A stretch of 64,000 bases of DNA from NAT127 sp034717695 (GTDB lineage: Bacteria > Pseudomonadota > Gammaproteobacteria > Pseudomonadales > Porticoccaceae): assembly GCA_034717695.1 (NCBI GenBank), contig JAYELS010000068.1:1-64000 (forward strand), in the 5' to 3' direction. The position numbers and the translations under genes are program-made. Shown here in pieces: positions 24,565-33,220 of the stretch; within the stretch, counting starts at the first letter, position 1, and every line of letters starts with the position of its first letter. Under the pieces are notes generated by a model. It ran no database searches and was not told the DNA's origin. It saw nothing but the letters and a program-made list of their open reading frames with translations.

Positions 24565-26055
24565 ATGCAAGACGCCCACGATCTCACCGTCACCCTGAAA
24601 TCCCATGTGCCCCTGGTGGTCCTTGAGAGCCATGACGAAAACGGTGCCCTTCAACTGCTGCAGCGGGTGGCGAGCGGCCTGCAGCGGCCACTGTTTCGCT
24701 GGTCGGTCAGCGATGGCCTCGAAACCGCGGCGCCGGGGTTGCGCCTGGAGCGGGAAGCCGAGCACACCGATCCGGAGAGCCTGCTGCGGCATATCAAGAC
24801 CCGGGGCCAGCCGGGTATCTATGTGCTCTGCGACTTCCACCCCTGGCTGGCGGATCAGCCCCGCATCGTGCGCCTTTTGAAGGATATCGCCCTGCGCAAC
24901 GACCAGGGCGCCATCACCCTGGTGTTTGTCAGCCACGCCATCGCCATGCCCCCGGAGCTGGGGCGGCTGTGCGCCCGCTTCGCCATCTCGCTTCCCGGGG
25001 AGGGGGAGATCATGGCCATCGTCAAGGAGGAGGCACGCAAGTGGGCGGTGCTCAACCAGGGCGAGAAGGTCAGGGCCGACGGCGAGTCCCTCGCCCAGCT
25101 GGCCCGCAACCTGCGGGGCCTCAGCCGCGCCGAGGTCAAGCGGTTGGCCCGGGGCGCCATCGTCGATGACGGCGCCATCACCGCCACCGATATTCCGGAG
25201 CTCAACCGCGCCAAGTTCCGTCTCCTCGATATGGAGGGGGTGCTCAGCTTCGAGTATGCCACCGAGCAGTTCGCCAGCGTGGGCGGCATGGCCAATCTCA
25301 AGCGCTGGCTCGACCTGCGGCGCCCCGCCCTGGACGCCGGAGCGGAACCGGTGCCCGGGCTCGATCCCCCACGGGGCCTGCTGTTGCTCGGTGTCCAGGG
25401 GGCCGGCAAGAGCCTCGCCGCCCGGGCGGTGGCGGGGCTCTGGGGCCTGCCGTTGCTGCGCCTCGACATGGGCGCCCTGTACAACAAGTACCACGGCGAG
25501 ACCGAACGCAATCTGCGGGAATCCCTCGCCCTCGCCGACCGCATGGCCCCCTGCGTGCTGTGGATCGACGAGATCGAGAAGGGTATCACCAGCGACGGCA
25601 GTGACGGCGGGCTCTCCCAGCGGGTACTGGGCACCCTGCTGACCTGGATGGCGGAGCGCCGTTCCAGGGTCTTCCTGGCGGCGACCGCCAACGACATCTC
25701 GCGGCTGCCCCCCGAGCTGGTCCGCAAGGGCCGTTTCGACGAGATCTTCTTTGTCGACCTCCCCGATAGGGCCACCCGGGTGGCGATCCTCGAGATCCAC
25801 CTGCGGCGCCGTGAGCGGGATCCCGCCGGTTTCGACCTGGAAGCCCTCGCCGATGCCTGCGAGGGCTTCAGCGGCGCGGAAATCGAGCAGGCCATCGTCG
25901 CGGCGCTGTACGGTGCCGCGGACCGGGGCGAGGCGCTGAACGGGGAGCACATCGCCGCCGAGATTGCCCGCACCGCTCCCCTGTCCCTGGTGATGGCGGA
26001 AAGGCTCGAGGCCCTGCGGGCCTGGGCGCGGGAGCGCAACGTCCCCCCCGCCTGA
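24565..26055 (+). CDS. AAA-family ATPase, Ycf46-like
   Basis: 496 aa. Roughly 240 N-terminal residues of Ycf46 type are followed by one AAA module: Walker A GVQGAGKS near residue 275, Walker B VLWIDEIEKG near 330, and the second-region arginines of RKGRFDEIFFVDLP. Length and layout match Ycf46-type ATPases of cyanobacteria and proteobacteria, whose bacterial role is poorly defined. It is divergent from coq7 and is not part of the cobalamin operon. No membrane segment. Confidence 0.85.
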   Translation: MQDAHDLTVTLKSHVPLVVLESHDENGALQLLQRVASGLQRPLFRWSVSDGLETAAPGLRLEREAEHTDPESLLRHIKTRGQPGIYVLCDFHPWLADQPRIVRLLKDIALRNDQGAITLVFVSHAIAMPPELGRLCARFAISLPGEGEIMAIVKEEARKWAVLNQGEKVRADGESLAQLARNLRGLSRAEVKRLARGAIVDDGAITATDIPELNRAKFRLLDMEGVLSFEYATEQFASVGGMANLKRWLDLRRPALDAGAEPVPGLDPPRGLLLLGVQGAGKSLAARAVAGLWGLPLLRLDMGALYNKYHGETERNLRESLALADRMAPCVLWIDEIEKGITSDGSDGGLSQRVLGTLLTWMAERRSRVFLAATANDISRLPPELVRKGRFDEIFFVDLPDRATRVAILEIHLRRRERDPAGFDLEALADACEGFSGAEIEQAIVAALYGAADRGEALNGEHIAAEIARTAPLSLVMAERLEALRAWARERNVPPA

Positions 26056-26206
26056 GGCGCCGGCAAGCAAAATCCCCCTCTCCGTGGCATAATGCGCGGC
26101 CATCTGGCGCCCCGGTTCCATCGGGCGCCCTGTCCATGACATCGTCTGGCCCATCCCGCGGCCGGCCGCCGCCCCCCGGGCGCGCGGAGCTTCAGGAGAT
26201 CACGCA

Positions 26207-27391
26207 ATGCAGCAAAGAGAAGTCGTAGTAGTCAGCGGTGCGCGCACCGCCATCGGTGATTTCGGCGGTAGCCTCAAGGATATCGCCCCCGGCGACCTGG
26301 GCGGCCAGGTGATCGCCGAGGCGGTCAGGCGCGCGGGCATCGCCGGTGCCGACGTGGATCACTGCGTGATGGGCAACGTGATCCACTCCGAGCGCCGCGA
26401 CATGTACATCAGCCGCGTCGCCGCCCTGCGCGGCGGGCTGTCGGAAAAAACCCCCTGCCTCACCGTCAACCGCCTCTGTGGTTCCGGCCTCCAGTCGATC
26501 ATCAGCGCCACCCAGCTGATTCTGCTCGGCGACGCCGACACCGCTGTCGCCGGCGGCGCCGAGTCCATGAGCCGCGCCCCCTACTGGCTGCCCAGCGCTC
26601 GTTTCGGCCAGCGCATGGGTGACGGCGCCATGGTGGATCCGATGACCGGCGCCCTGACCTGCCCCTTTGGCGACTACCACATGGGCATCACCGCCGAGAA
26701 CGTCGCCGAACAGTGGGGCATCAGCCGCGCGGACCAGGATACCCTGGCGGTGGAGAGCCACAACCGCGCCGAACGGGCCATCAACGAGAAGCGGTTCGAG
26801 TCCCAGATCCTGCCCATCGAGCTGAAGACCCGCAAGGGCACCACCGTCTTCGCCCAGGACGAGCACGTGCGCATGGGAGCGAAGGTTGAGGACATGGACA
26901 AGCTGCGTCCCGCCTTCAGGAAGGACGGCACCGTCACCGCCGGCAACGCTTCCGGCATCAACGACGGCGCCGCCGCCGTGGTGCTGATGGAGAAATCCCT
27001 GGCCGAACGCAAGGGCCTGAAGCCCATGGCCCGGGTGGCCGGCTACGCCTTCGCCGCCATGGATCCGAGCATCATGGGCATTGGCCCGGTGCCGGCGGTC
27101 AAGAACCTGCTGGAGAGAACCGGCCTCGGCGTCGCCGATATCGATGTCTGGGAAGTGAACGAAGCCTTTGCCGCACAGGCGCTCGCGGTTTGCCGCGATC
27201 TGGAATTGCCCATGGACAGGGTCAATGTCAACGGCTCCGGCATCTCCTTGGGCCACCCCATCGGCGCCTCCGGCACCATCATCGCCATCAAGGCGCTCTA
27301 CGAGCTGGAGCGGGTGGCTGGCCGCTACGCCGTCGCCACCATGTGCATCGGCGGCGGCCAGGGAATCGCCATCCTGTTCGAGCGCGCCTGA
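26207..27391 (+). CDS. Acetyl-CoA acetyltransferase / beta-ketothiolase
   Basis: 394-aa thiolase with the nucleophilic Cys in NRLCGSGLQSI (about residue 90), the His of GHPIGASG and the second Cys of CIGGGQG. It condenses or cleaves acyl-CoA (C4 or longer); N-terminal similarity suggests a BktB/PhaA-like enzyme. The GGAG ribosome site is 8 bases upstream. It stands alone with a GC-rich hairpin after it. The direction (fatty acid degradation or PHA/ketone synthesis) cannot be told. Confidence 0.92.
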   Translation: MQQREVVVVSGARTAIGDFGGSLKDIAPGDLGGQVIAEAVRRAGIAGADVDHCVMGNVIHSERRDMYISRVAALRGGLSEKTPCLTVNRLCGSGLQSIISATQLILLGDADTAVAGGAESMSRAPYWLPSARFGQRMGDGAMVDPMTGALTCPFGDYHMGITAENVAEQWGISRADQDTLAVESHNRAERAINEKRFESQILPIELKTRKGTTVFAQDEHVRMGAKVEDMDKLRPAFRKDGTVTAGNASGINDGAAAVVLMEKSLAERKGLKPMARVAGYAFAAMDPSIMGIGPVPAVKNLLERTGLGVADIDVWEVNEAFAAQALAVCRDLELPMDRVNVNGSGISLGHPIGASGTIIAIKALYELERVAGRYAVATMCIGGGQGIAILFERA

Positions 27392-27399
27392 TCCCCTCC

Positions 27400-27432
27400 G
27401 GGCTGGCCGGCGGGATACCCCGCCGGGCCGGC
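27400..27432 (+). terminator. GC-rich hairpin after the thiolase gene
   Basis: GGCCGGCGGG, short loop, CCCCGCCGGGCC about 10 bases after the thiolase stop. There is no T-run, so it may need Rho or act as an RNA 3' stabiliser. Confidence 0.4.
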
Positions 27433-27638
27433 TTGCGGAGTTCCTGCCAAACCTTTCCGGGCCTGTGCTACCATCCGGCGTACCGGGTTGCGCCTGCGCG
27501 TCAATGTCGACGCGCAATGATAATAACGAGAGGGCTGTGATGAACGGCTCGGCGGTGAGAGGACATCGGGCCGGTGGGTAATTCCCGCCGGGGAGCTGTC
27601 CACAACCGTCGGGGAAGCCATCATAACGTGATGCTGCC

Positions 27639-28115
27639 ATGTCGATTTATCAATTTAGCTGCAAATCAATGGACGATATCCCTATCCCCCTGGAGCGTTA
27701 CCGGGGTCAGGTGCTGCTGATAGTGAATACCGCCAGCAAGTGTGGTTTCACGCCCCAGTACCGGGGCCTTGAGATGCTCCACCGGGACTATCACCAGCGG
27801 GGTTTCTCGGTGCTCGGCTTTCCCTGCGATCAGTTCCACCAGGAATTTGCCACCGAGGAGGAGATCGAGCACTTCTGCGTCAGCACCTACCATGTCACCT
27901 TTCCCCTCTTCGCCAAGGTCAAGGTTCGGGGCGAGGATGCCGAGCCCCTGTTCGTCTACCTCAAGGAAGCCGCCCCCGGCTGGTTCGGCTTCACCGCCAT
28001 CAAGTGGAACTTCACCAAGTTCCTCATCAACCGCGAAGGGGAGTGCGTGCGGCGTTTTGCCACGGCCACCTACCCCAGCCAGTTGCGTACCCATATTGAA
28101 AAACTGTTGGGCTGA
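27639..28115 (+). CDS. Glutathione peroxidase (Cys type)
   Basis: 158 aa. It reduces hydrogen or lipid peroxides with thioredoxin or glutathione. The peroxidatic residue is Cys in NTASKCGFTPQYRGLEML (not selenocysteine), with FPCDQF and WNFTKFL completing the triad. Lower similarity to the second glutathione peroxidase at 52858-53343 shows two separate lineages. A diguanylate cyclase gene follows 23 bp later. Confidence 0.92.
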   Translation: MSIYQFSCKSMDDIPIPLERYRGQVLLIVNTASKCGFTPQYRGLEMLHRDYHQRGFSVLGFPCDQFHQEFATEEEIEHFCVSTYHVTFPLFAKVKVRGEDAEPLFVYLKEAAPGWFGFTAIKWNFTKFLINREGECVRRFATATYPSQLRTHIEKLLG

Positions 28116-28138
28116 GCCATGCCCCGGGAATGGCCGCG

Positions 28139-29332
28139 ATGACCGTTAGCCACAGGGCCGGGCCTGCGCGGCGGCTGCCCTGGCGCCTGGTGGACCGTCT
28201 GGTGCCGGCGGATCTGGTCACCTACGATCATCGAGAGGTGCTCTACAAGGCGCGAGTCCTCATCATCGTGCCAATTCTGACCGGGCTCACCCACCTGGCC
28301 TGCAGTCTGTACATGCTCGGTCGTGCCGATGAACTGGGGGCCTTGGCTGCGGCGCCCTGGGTCTCGGCCTTGGCCGCCTCGCTCCTGCTGATCACCGTAG
28401 GCCTGTTCCGTCGCCAGGGTTCGTTCGTCCAGGCCGCCCACCTCTACGGCTTTGCCGGCACCCTGGCGATCAGCTGTCTGGTGATGGTCACCGGAGGCTT
28501 CGGCCGCTCCATCTTTCTGTCACACTGGCCCCTGGTGGTGATTTTCACCTTCATCATGGCGGGCTTCCGACCCGCCTGCCTGTGGGGCCTGGTGGGGCTG
28601 GGCCTTTGGCTGGCGGGGATGTGGGTGGGGGACGGGGCTTTCCCGAACCTGCTGAGCCCCGCCGCGGAGGCTGTTGCTCACCGGGTTGCGATGGTGGTGG
28701 CCCTCGGCTTTCTGCTGGTGCTGTGGTTCCTGGGATTCTTTCAGGACCACCTCCTCGGCCGGTTGCAGGTGGAGCGCGACCACGCGCTGTTTTCCGCCGC
28801 CCACGACCCCCTCACCCGGCTCGCCAATCGCAAGTCCTTCGAACACCGCCTGGAGCACGTGCTGGAGCGCCATCGCCATGGCGGCGGCGGGCTCGATGCC
28901 CTGCTGTTGATCGATCTGGACGGCTTCAAACCCATCAACGACACCCTGGGCCACCGCGCCGGCGACCTGCTGCTCAAGGCCGTGGCGAACCATATCCAGG
29001 GCGCCATCCGCCGCAGCGACCTGGCGGCCCGGCTCGGCGGGGATGAATTTGGCGTTCTTCTCTGCGATATCCGCGGCACCGAGGACCTCTGCCCCATCGT
29101 CGAGAAAATCCACCAGGCCATCATCGCCCCGGTGGATCTGGACGGCACCCCGGTCTCCGTGGGGGCCAGTGTCGGCGTCGCCCTCGTGCCCCGGGACGGT
29201 GGCGACACCCAGAGCCTGTTGCACAACGCCGATCAGGCCATGTACCGGGCCAAGGGCTCGCCCCGCCACTATGTGTTCTTTGCGGAGATGGACGGGAGCC
29301 TACCCGGTGGAGGTGGGGTGACCCCCGCTTGA
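28139..29332 (+). CDS. Membrane-bound diguanylate cyclase
   Basis: 397 aa. It makes c-di-GMP. About five or six membrane helices (residues 40-205) act as an unidentified sensor. The GGDEF domain (about 215-385) has an intact GGDEF active site, preceded by an inhibitory I-site RRSD at the correct five-residue spacing, so the enzyme should be active and product-inhibited. The start at 28139 is preferred over 28130 because GGGA lies 9 bases upstream. The end overlaps the -35 box of the next operon. Confidence 0.9.
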   Translation: MTVSHRAGPARRLPWRLVDRLVPADLVTYDHREVLYKARVLIIVPILTGLTHLACSLYMLGRADELGALAAAPWVSALAASLLLITVGLFRRQGSFVQAAHLYGFAGTLAISCLVMVTGGFGRSIFLSHWPLVVIFTFIMAGFRPACLWGLVGLGLWLAGMWVGDGAFPNLLSPAAEAVAHRVAMVVALGFLLVLWFLGFFQDHLLGRLQVERDHALFSAAHDPLTRLANRKSFEHRLEHVLERHRHGGGGLDALLLIDLDGFKPINDTLGHRAGDLLLKAVANHIQGAIRRSDLAARLGGDEFGVLLCDIRGTEDLCPIVEKIHQAIIAPVDLDGTPVSVGASVGVALVPRDGGDTQSLLHNADQAMYRAKGSPRHYVFFAEMDGSLPGGGGVTPA

Positions 29333-29370
29333 CAGGGGTTGCGGATGCTCTCACTATAACGGCGTTATAG
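29329..29370 (+). promoter_or_regulatory. Promoter with TetR-type palindromic operator for P450 operon
   Basis: TTGACA at 29329-29334 and TATAAC at 29355-29360 (spacing 20), followed by the P450 start at 29400. A perfect palindrome CTATAACG-G-CGTTATAG occupies 29354-29370 and covers the -10 box. The operon's own TetR gene is third in line, which suggests autorepression relieved by a P450 or SDR substrate. Confidence 0.65.
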
Positions 29371-29399
29371 CAAAGTTGGCCGCATAAGCCGGGAGTACC

Positions 29400-30635
29400 A
29401 TGAACAATCACCCTGAATTTGACCCATACGATCCGCAAACCGTGGTCGCCGGCCCGTCGGCCTGGGGCGCCTTTGGTCGTCGCCAACCCCTCTACCGCTA
29501 CCGGGGCCGCTTCGATTTCCATATCGCCAGCGACTACCGCGACATCAGGGACAACATCCTCCAGGACAACGACACCTGGCTGTACAGCAAGGGCACCAGC
29601 CCGAAGATGCTCGATCCGCGCCTGGCCTGCGGGATGATGACCGACCCACCCCACCACAACGGCATCCGCATCATCGTCCAGCGGGGCTTTGCGCCCCGTC
29701 AGCTGGAGCGCATCGCGGTGGAGATCGACCAATTGGCCGAGGAATTGATCGCCGACATGGAGGCGATGGCCGACAAGTCCGGCAACTTTTTCAAGCTGTT
29801 TGCCATGCCCCTGGCGGCGCGACTGATGTGTCGCATGCTCGGCGCCCCGGAGGAAAACTACCTGCAATACAAGCAGTGGGCCGACGAGTTCATGTTCGAC
29901 GTGTTCAACAACGTCAACGACAGCGCCGAGGCGGCGGAGAAGGGCCAGCTGATGGCGGGCAGCCTCGCGGGGCTGATCGCCGAGCGGCGCAAGATCCTCG
30001 ATGACGCGGGCGTCGAGCCCTCCCTCGCCCAGGTGGGCACCTTGCTGCCCGACGACTTTATCTCCCGCTTCATCTGCGATACCGTCGACGGCCGTCACCT
30101 CACCGAGTGGGAAATCATCAGCCTGCTGCTGTCCATCATCAACGGCGGCAACGAGACCACCATGAACCTGATCTGCAATCTGTTGTGGCGGCTGCTGGAG
30201 AGGCCAGTCCTGTGGGAACAGCTGAAGGCCGACCCGGCGCTCATTCCCGCCGCGGTGGAGGAAAGCCTGCGTTTCGATCCACCGGTGCTCGGCATGTTCC
30301 GCACCACCGCCCGCGCCATCGAACTGCGGGGGGAGACCATTCCCGAGGGCAGGAAGGTGCTGTACAACATCGCCGCCGCCAACCGCGACCCCGCCATCTG
30401 GGACAATCCCGACGAGTTCCGCCTCGACCGCGACATGGCCAGCCTGCGCAAGCACCTGTCCTTCAGTGGCGGCAGCCACCTGTGCCTGGGCATTCACCTG
30501 GCGCGGATGGAAGTTTGCCAGGTGCTTGAAAAGCTGGTGGTGCGGCTGCCCAACCTGCGACTCACCGGGCAACCGCAGCGGGCGTCGGGCTTTAACTTCT
30601 GGGGGCAGGAAAACGTGCCCGTCGCATGGGATTGA
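29400..30635 (+). CDS. Cytochrome P450
   Basis: 411-aa soluble bacterial P450. I-helix GGNETTMNLI (acid/alcohol pair variant N-E-T-T), ExxR as ESLR, and the heme loop FSGGSHLCLGIHLARME with Cys as the axial ligand. All elements are intact. No ferredoxin or reductase gene adjoins, so electrons must come from elsewhere. It is first in an operon with an SDR and a TetR regulator. The substrate (terpene, steroid or alkyl acid are common for this class) cannot be told. Confidence 0.92.
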   Translation: MNNHPEFDPYDPQTVVAGPSAWGAFGRRQPLYRYRGRFDFHIASDYRDIRDNILQDNDTWLYSKGTSPKMLDPRLACGMMTDPPHHNGIRIIVQRGFAPRQLERIAVEIDQLAEELIADMEAMADKSGNFFKLFAMPLAARLMCRMLGAPEENYLQYKQWADEFMFDVFNNVNDSAEAAEKGQLMAGSLAGLIAERRKILDDAGVEPSLAQVGTLLPDDFISRFICDTVDGRHLTEWEIISLLLSIINGGNETTMNLICNLLWRLLERPVLWEQLKADPALIPAAVEESLRFDPPVLGMFRTTARAIELRGETIPEGRKVLYNIAAANRDPAIWDNPDEFRLDRDMASLRKHLSFSGGSHLCLGIHLARMEVCQVLEKLVVRLPNLRLTGQPQRASGFNFWGQENVPVAWD

Positions 30636-30654
30636 ACAATCAAGGAAAACCTGC

Positions 30655-31548
30655 ATGAGCGCCGCGAATGAACTGGTAGGCAAAGTCATCATTGTCACGG
30701 GCGCCGGTCGTGGCATTGGACGCGCTCTGGCACTCTACCTGGCGCGGCAGGGCGCCAGGGTGGTGGTCAACGACGTTGACGGAGATCTGCTCGACACTCT
30801 GGTTGACGAAATCAGCGCCGGGGGCGGCGAAGCCCTGGCCGTGGGCGGTTCGGTCAGCGAAGGGTCGTTCGCGCAACAGCTCGTCGCCAGCGCCTGTGGA
30901 CAGTTCGGCGCCCTCGACGGCCTCGTCAACAACGCCGGGTTGCACTACCAAACCCTGCCTTGGGAAGAAGATGCCCACAGCGCCCGGCGCCTGCTGGAGG
31001 TCAACGTCCTCGGCGCCGTCAACTGCGGCATTCAGGCCCTCAAGGTGTTCGTCGCCCAGCGTCGCGGCTCCATCATCAATGTCACCTCCGGCGCCCATCT
31101 CGGCGTTGCCGGGCAGGCCACCTACGCTGCTTCCAAGGGGGCGATAGCCTCACTCACTTATTCCTGGGCGCTCGATGCCATGCCTTACGGGGTGAGAGTT
31201 AACGCCGTGGCGCCGCTGGCACATACCCGCATGACCGATTCACTCACGGCCTACCAAGCAGGGAGTGGAGGTATTGTCGTCCATCAACCCGAGACACTGG
31301 CGCCGCTGCTTGGTTACCTGCTGGCGGATTGCTCTGCCGCGCTGACCGGGCAGATACTGCGCTTCAATGGCCGTGAGCTGAGCCTGATCGACCACCCGGT
31401 GATCGGCGCAACCCGCCACAGTCGCGAACACTGGGATATCGACGACCTGCGTGCGGTGCTCGAAGGGGTGATGCAGCATACACTCAGCCCCGTCGGCCTC
31501 GGCGCGGTGGCCTGCGTGTGGCCGCCAGCAAAACCAGGCCAGGAGTAG
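30655..31548 (+). CDS. Short-chain dehydrogenase/reductase
   Basis: 297 aa. The Rossmann start TGAGRGIGRAL, NNAG and the active site YAASK are intact; the Ser of VTSGAHLG precedes the Tyr. The protein is about 45 residues longer than the classical 250-aa SDR owing to a C-terminal extension (HWDIDDLRAVLEGV...). The start at 30655 has AAGGA upstream; the longer frame overlaps the P450 gene. It probably oxidises the alcohol made by the P450. Confidence 0.9.
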   Translation: MSAANELVGKVIIVTGAGRGIGRALALYLARQGARVVVNDVDGDLLDTLVDEISAGGGEALAVGGSVSEGSFAQQLVASACGQFGALDGLVNNAGLHYQTLPWEEDAHSARRLLEVNVLGAVNCGIQALKVFVAQRRGSIINVTSGAHLGVAGQATYAASKGAIASLTYSWALDAMPYGVRVNAVAPLAHTRMTDSLTAYQAGSGGIVVHQPETLAPLLGYLLADCSAALTGQILRFNGRELSLIDHPVIGATRHSREHWDIDDLRAVLEGVMQHTLSPVGLGAVACVWPPAKPGQE

Positions 31549-31554
31549 AGCGCA

Positions 31555-32142
31555 ATGACTCAAAGACCTGGCAATGTGAGGGATGAATTACTTAGCGCTG
31601 CTATCGAACTGCTGCGCACGGATGGCGCAGCGGGAGCCACCGCCCGCGCCATCTGCAACCAGGTGGGGGTTGGTCCGCCAGCCTTGTATCACCACTATGG
31701 CAGTCTCGATCGGCTCCACCATGCGGCGGTGGATGTTGCCTTTGAAAAAGTGGTCGCCTGTTACTCATCCGCAGAGCAAGCGGGCGGCCCTTTGCACAGT
31801 ATCCGCAACAGCTGGCATATGCTGATGCAGTTCGCGCGGGAAAATCCGCAGATGTACGGGCTCATCAACCAGCAGATCATCCAGGGCAAAATGCCGCCTT
31901 TGGCGCAAAATGCCTTCGATCAGATGGTGGCAGATCTGGCCCTGCTGGCACAGCAGCAACCCCTGCGCCACAACCCGGCCACGGCTGCAAAAATGCTCTG
32001 GGCCGGCGGGTTGGGAGCGGCAACCTTTATCGCCAGTGCCGCCCTCGGTGGTGAGATGGGCTTGTCCATCAGCGATCAAGTGAACCTGTCCCTTGGCGAT
32101 GTGATGCTTGAAGCCCTGCTCGATTCCTTGCTGGAAGCCTGA
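31555..32142 (+). CDS. TetR-family repressor
   Basis: 195 aa. N-terminal HTH ATARAICNQVGVGPPALYHH and a C-terminal ligand domain of normal length. It starts 6 bases after the SDR stop, so it belongs to the P450-SDR operon and is the obvious candidate to bind the palindrome at 29354-29370. Convergent with bluB, with a 5-base gap. Confidence 0.9.
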   Translation: MTQRPGNVRDELLSAAIELLRTDGAAGATARAICNQVGVGPPALYHHYGSLDRLHHAAVDVAFEKVVACYSSAEQAGGPLHSIRNSWHMLMQFARENPQMYGLINQQIIQGKMPPLAQNAFDQMVADLALLAQQQPLRHNPATAAKMLWAGGLGAATFIASAALGGEMGLSISDQVNLSLGDVMLEALLDSLLEA

Positions 32143-32147
32143 TCCCT

Positions 32148-32873
32148 TTATGAGGTTTCTGCCAAGCTGGCGCCGGTTTCCAGTGCAACAAGAGCCGCCC
32201 GCAGGGGATCTGAGTCATCTCGCACCCCCCAGCATTCATTGAACAGCAGACTGTCGAGGGAAGCCCGCCGCGCCCAGCCCTTGGCCTGCAACTCCGGCTC
32301 GTCATAAAAGTAACTGACATGGCCCAGGCACACATAGGCCACCGGCACCACGGCGTCCGGCAGACGGAAAATATCCCGCAGTGCCCCAGGCTCGATAATG
32401 GATACCCAGCCCAGTCCCAGATCCTCGGCGCGCGCCGCCAGCCACAGGTTCTGCACTGCGCACACTGTGCTGTAAATATCCGTGTCAGGCTGGCGCGTCT
32501 TGCCCAGCACCACCGGGCCACCGCGCTCGCGGTCGCAGGTGATCAGCAGATTCACCGGAGCATCGACAATACCCGCCAGCTTCAGGCGGCAATAGGCAGC
32601 GCCGCGCTCGCCTTCGAATAGCTGCGCCTCAGCGGCGTGGGCTTCTTCAAACGCGGTCTGCACCCGAGCCTTGACTGCCGCGTCCCGCACCACGATAAAA
32701 TTCCACGGCTGCGACAGTCCCACCGACGGCGCGTGGTGGGCGGCTGACAACACCCGCGCGAGAACCTGCGGGCTGATGGGGTCGGGCAGGAACTGGCCGC
32801 GCACATCGCGACGGCTGAACAGCACCTGGTAAAAATGCTCAGCAGCGGAGCCTGTCTGGATCGGGTCATCCAT
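32148..32873 (-). CDS. bluB: 5,6-dimethylbenzimidazole synthase
   Basis: 241-aa flavoprotein of the nitroreductase fold that fragments FMNH2 with oxygen to make the lower ligand of B12. Signatures are FSRRDVRGQFLPDPI, APSVGLSQPWNFIVV and GLGWVSII, close to Sinorhizobium BluB. Last gene of the cobalamin operon, 4 bases after the DUF2149 gene. With CobT, CobU, CobS and CobC it shows that this strain attaches dimethylbenzimidazole itself and uses oxygen to make it. Confidence 0.93.
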   Translation of the reverse strand: MDDPIQTGSAAEHFYQVLFSRRDVRGQFLPDPISPQVLARVLSAAHHAPSVGLSQPWNFIVVRDAAVKARVQTAFEEAHAAEAQLFEGERGAAYCRLKLAGIVDAPVNLLITCDRERGGPVVLGKTRQPDTDIYSTVCAVQNLWLAARAEDLGLGWVSIIEPGALRDIFRLPDAVVPVAYVCLGHVSYFYDEPELQAKGWARRASLDSLLFNECWGVRDDSDPLRAALVALETGASLAETS

Positions 32874-32877
32874 AGCG

Positions 32878-33177
32878 TTACTCCCCCACCAAAATCAACT
32901 TGCCCGACTCGGGATCGCGGTAGACCGTACCCACCGATTGGTAGCCGCTGCCCGCCTGGCCAAGGCCTTTGGGCATGTCGGGTATCTCGGTGCCCTGAAC
33001 GACCTCCTGCCCGCCACGCTGGCGTTGCATCTCGGGCAGTATGTCGGAGCGGGCGGCAAGGGCAGCGATCAGGCCGCAGGCGAACACCAGCATGATGTCC
33101 AGCAGGTTGGTGAGGGCGCCAAGGGGTTCTTCCTCGGATTCGTCAAAGCGACTGTTGAGCAGGCTGCGTCTGGTCAT
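32878..33177 (-). CDS. DUF2149 protein, ExbD/TolR-like single-span membrane protein
   Basis: 99 aa. One membrane helix (about 21-41, ALTNLLDIMLVFACGLIAAL) with Asp27, strikingly like the ExbD/TolR/MotB helix with its proton-carrying Asp in an IDVMLV context. A periplasmic domain of about 55 residues follows. It directly follows an ExbB-like gene and a CobN-like gene. By position and helix it is a candidate second subunit of an ion channel. DUF2149 itself has no experimentally fixed function known to me. The start at 33177 is the third of three tandem copies of the ATGACCAGACGC unit; the two upstream copies give only 7-codon frames. Confidence 0.8.
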   Translation of the reverse strand: MTRRSLLNSRFDESEEEPLGALTNLLDIMLVFACGLIAALAARSDILPEMQRQRGGQEVVQGTEIPDMPKGLGQAGSGYQSVGTVYRDPESGKLILVGE

Positions 33178-33220
33178 AGTGGGTTGCGTCTGGTCATAGT
33201 AGGTTGTGTCTGGTCATGGT
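33161..33220 (-). repeat. Three tandem 20-bp repeats at the DUF2149 start
   Basis: Three nearly identical 20-base units, each containing ATGACCAGAC. Because 20 is not a multiple of three, the first two ATGs (33217, 33197) open frames of 7 codons that end in TGA overlapping the next ATG. The first ATG also overlaps the ExbB-like stop. Confidence 0.9.

Noticed and set aside
24565..26055. AAA ATPase as the missing CobS/ChlI motor for the CobN-like protein
   Set aside because: Sequence fits Ycf46, not CobS or ChlI, it is 7 kb away on the other strand, and it would be cytoplasmic while the chelatase is exported.
24154..26154. 666-codon minus-strand open frame
   Set aside because: It is antisense to coq7 and the Ycf46-like ATPase; Gly/Gln/His-rich composition is typical of open antisense frames in GC-rich DNA.
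27639..28115. Selenocysteine glutathione peroxidase
   Set aside because: The active-site codon is TGT (Cys), as also in the second copy at 52858-53343; no in-frame TGA.
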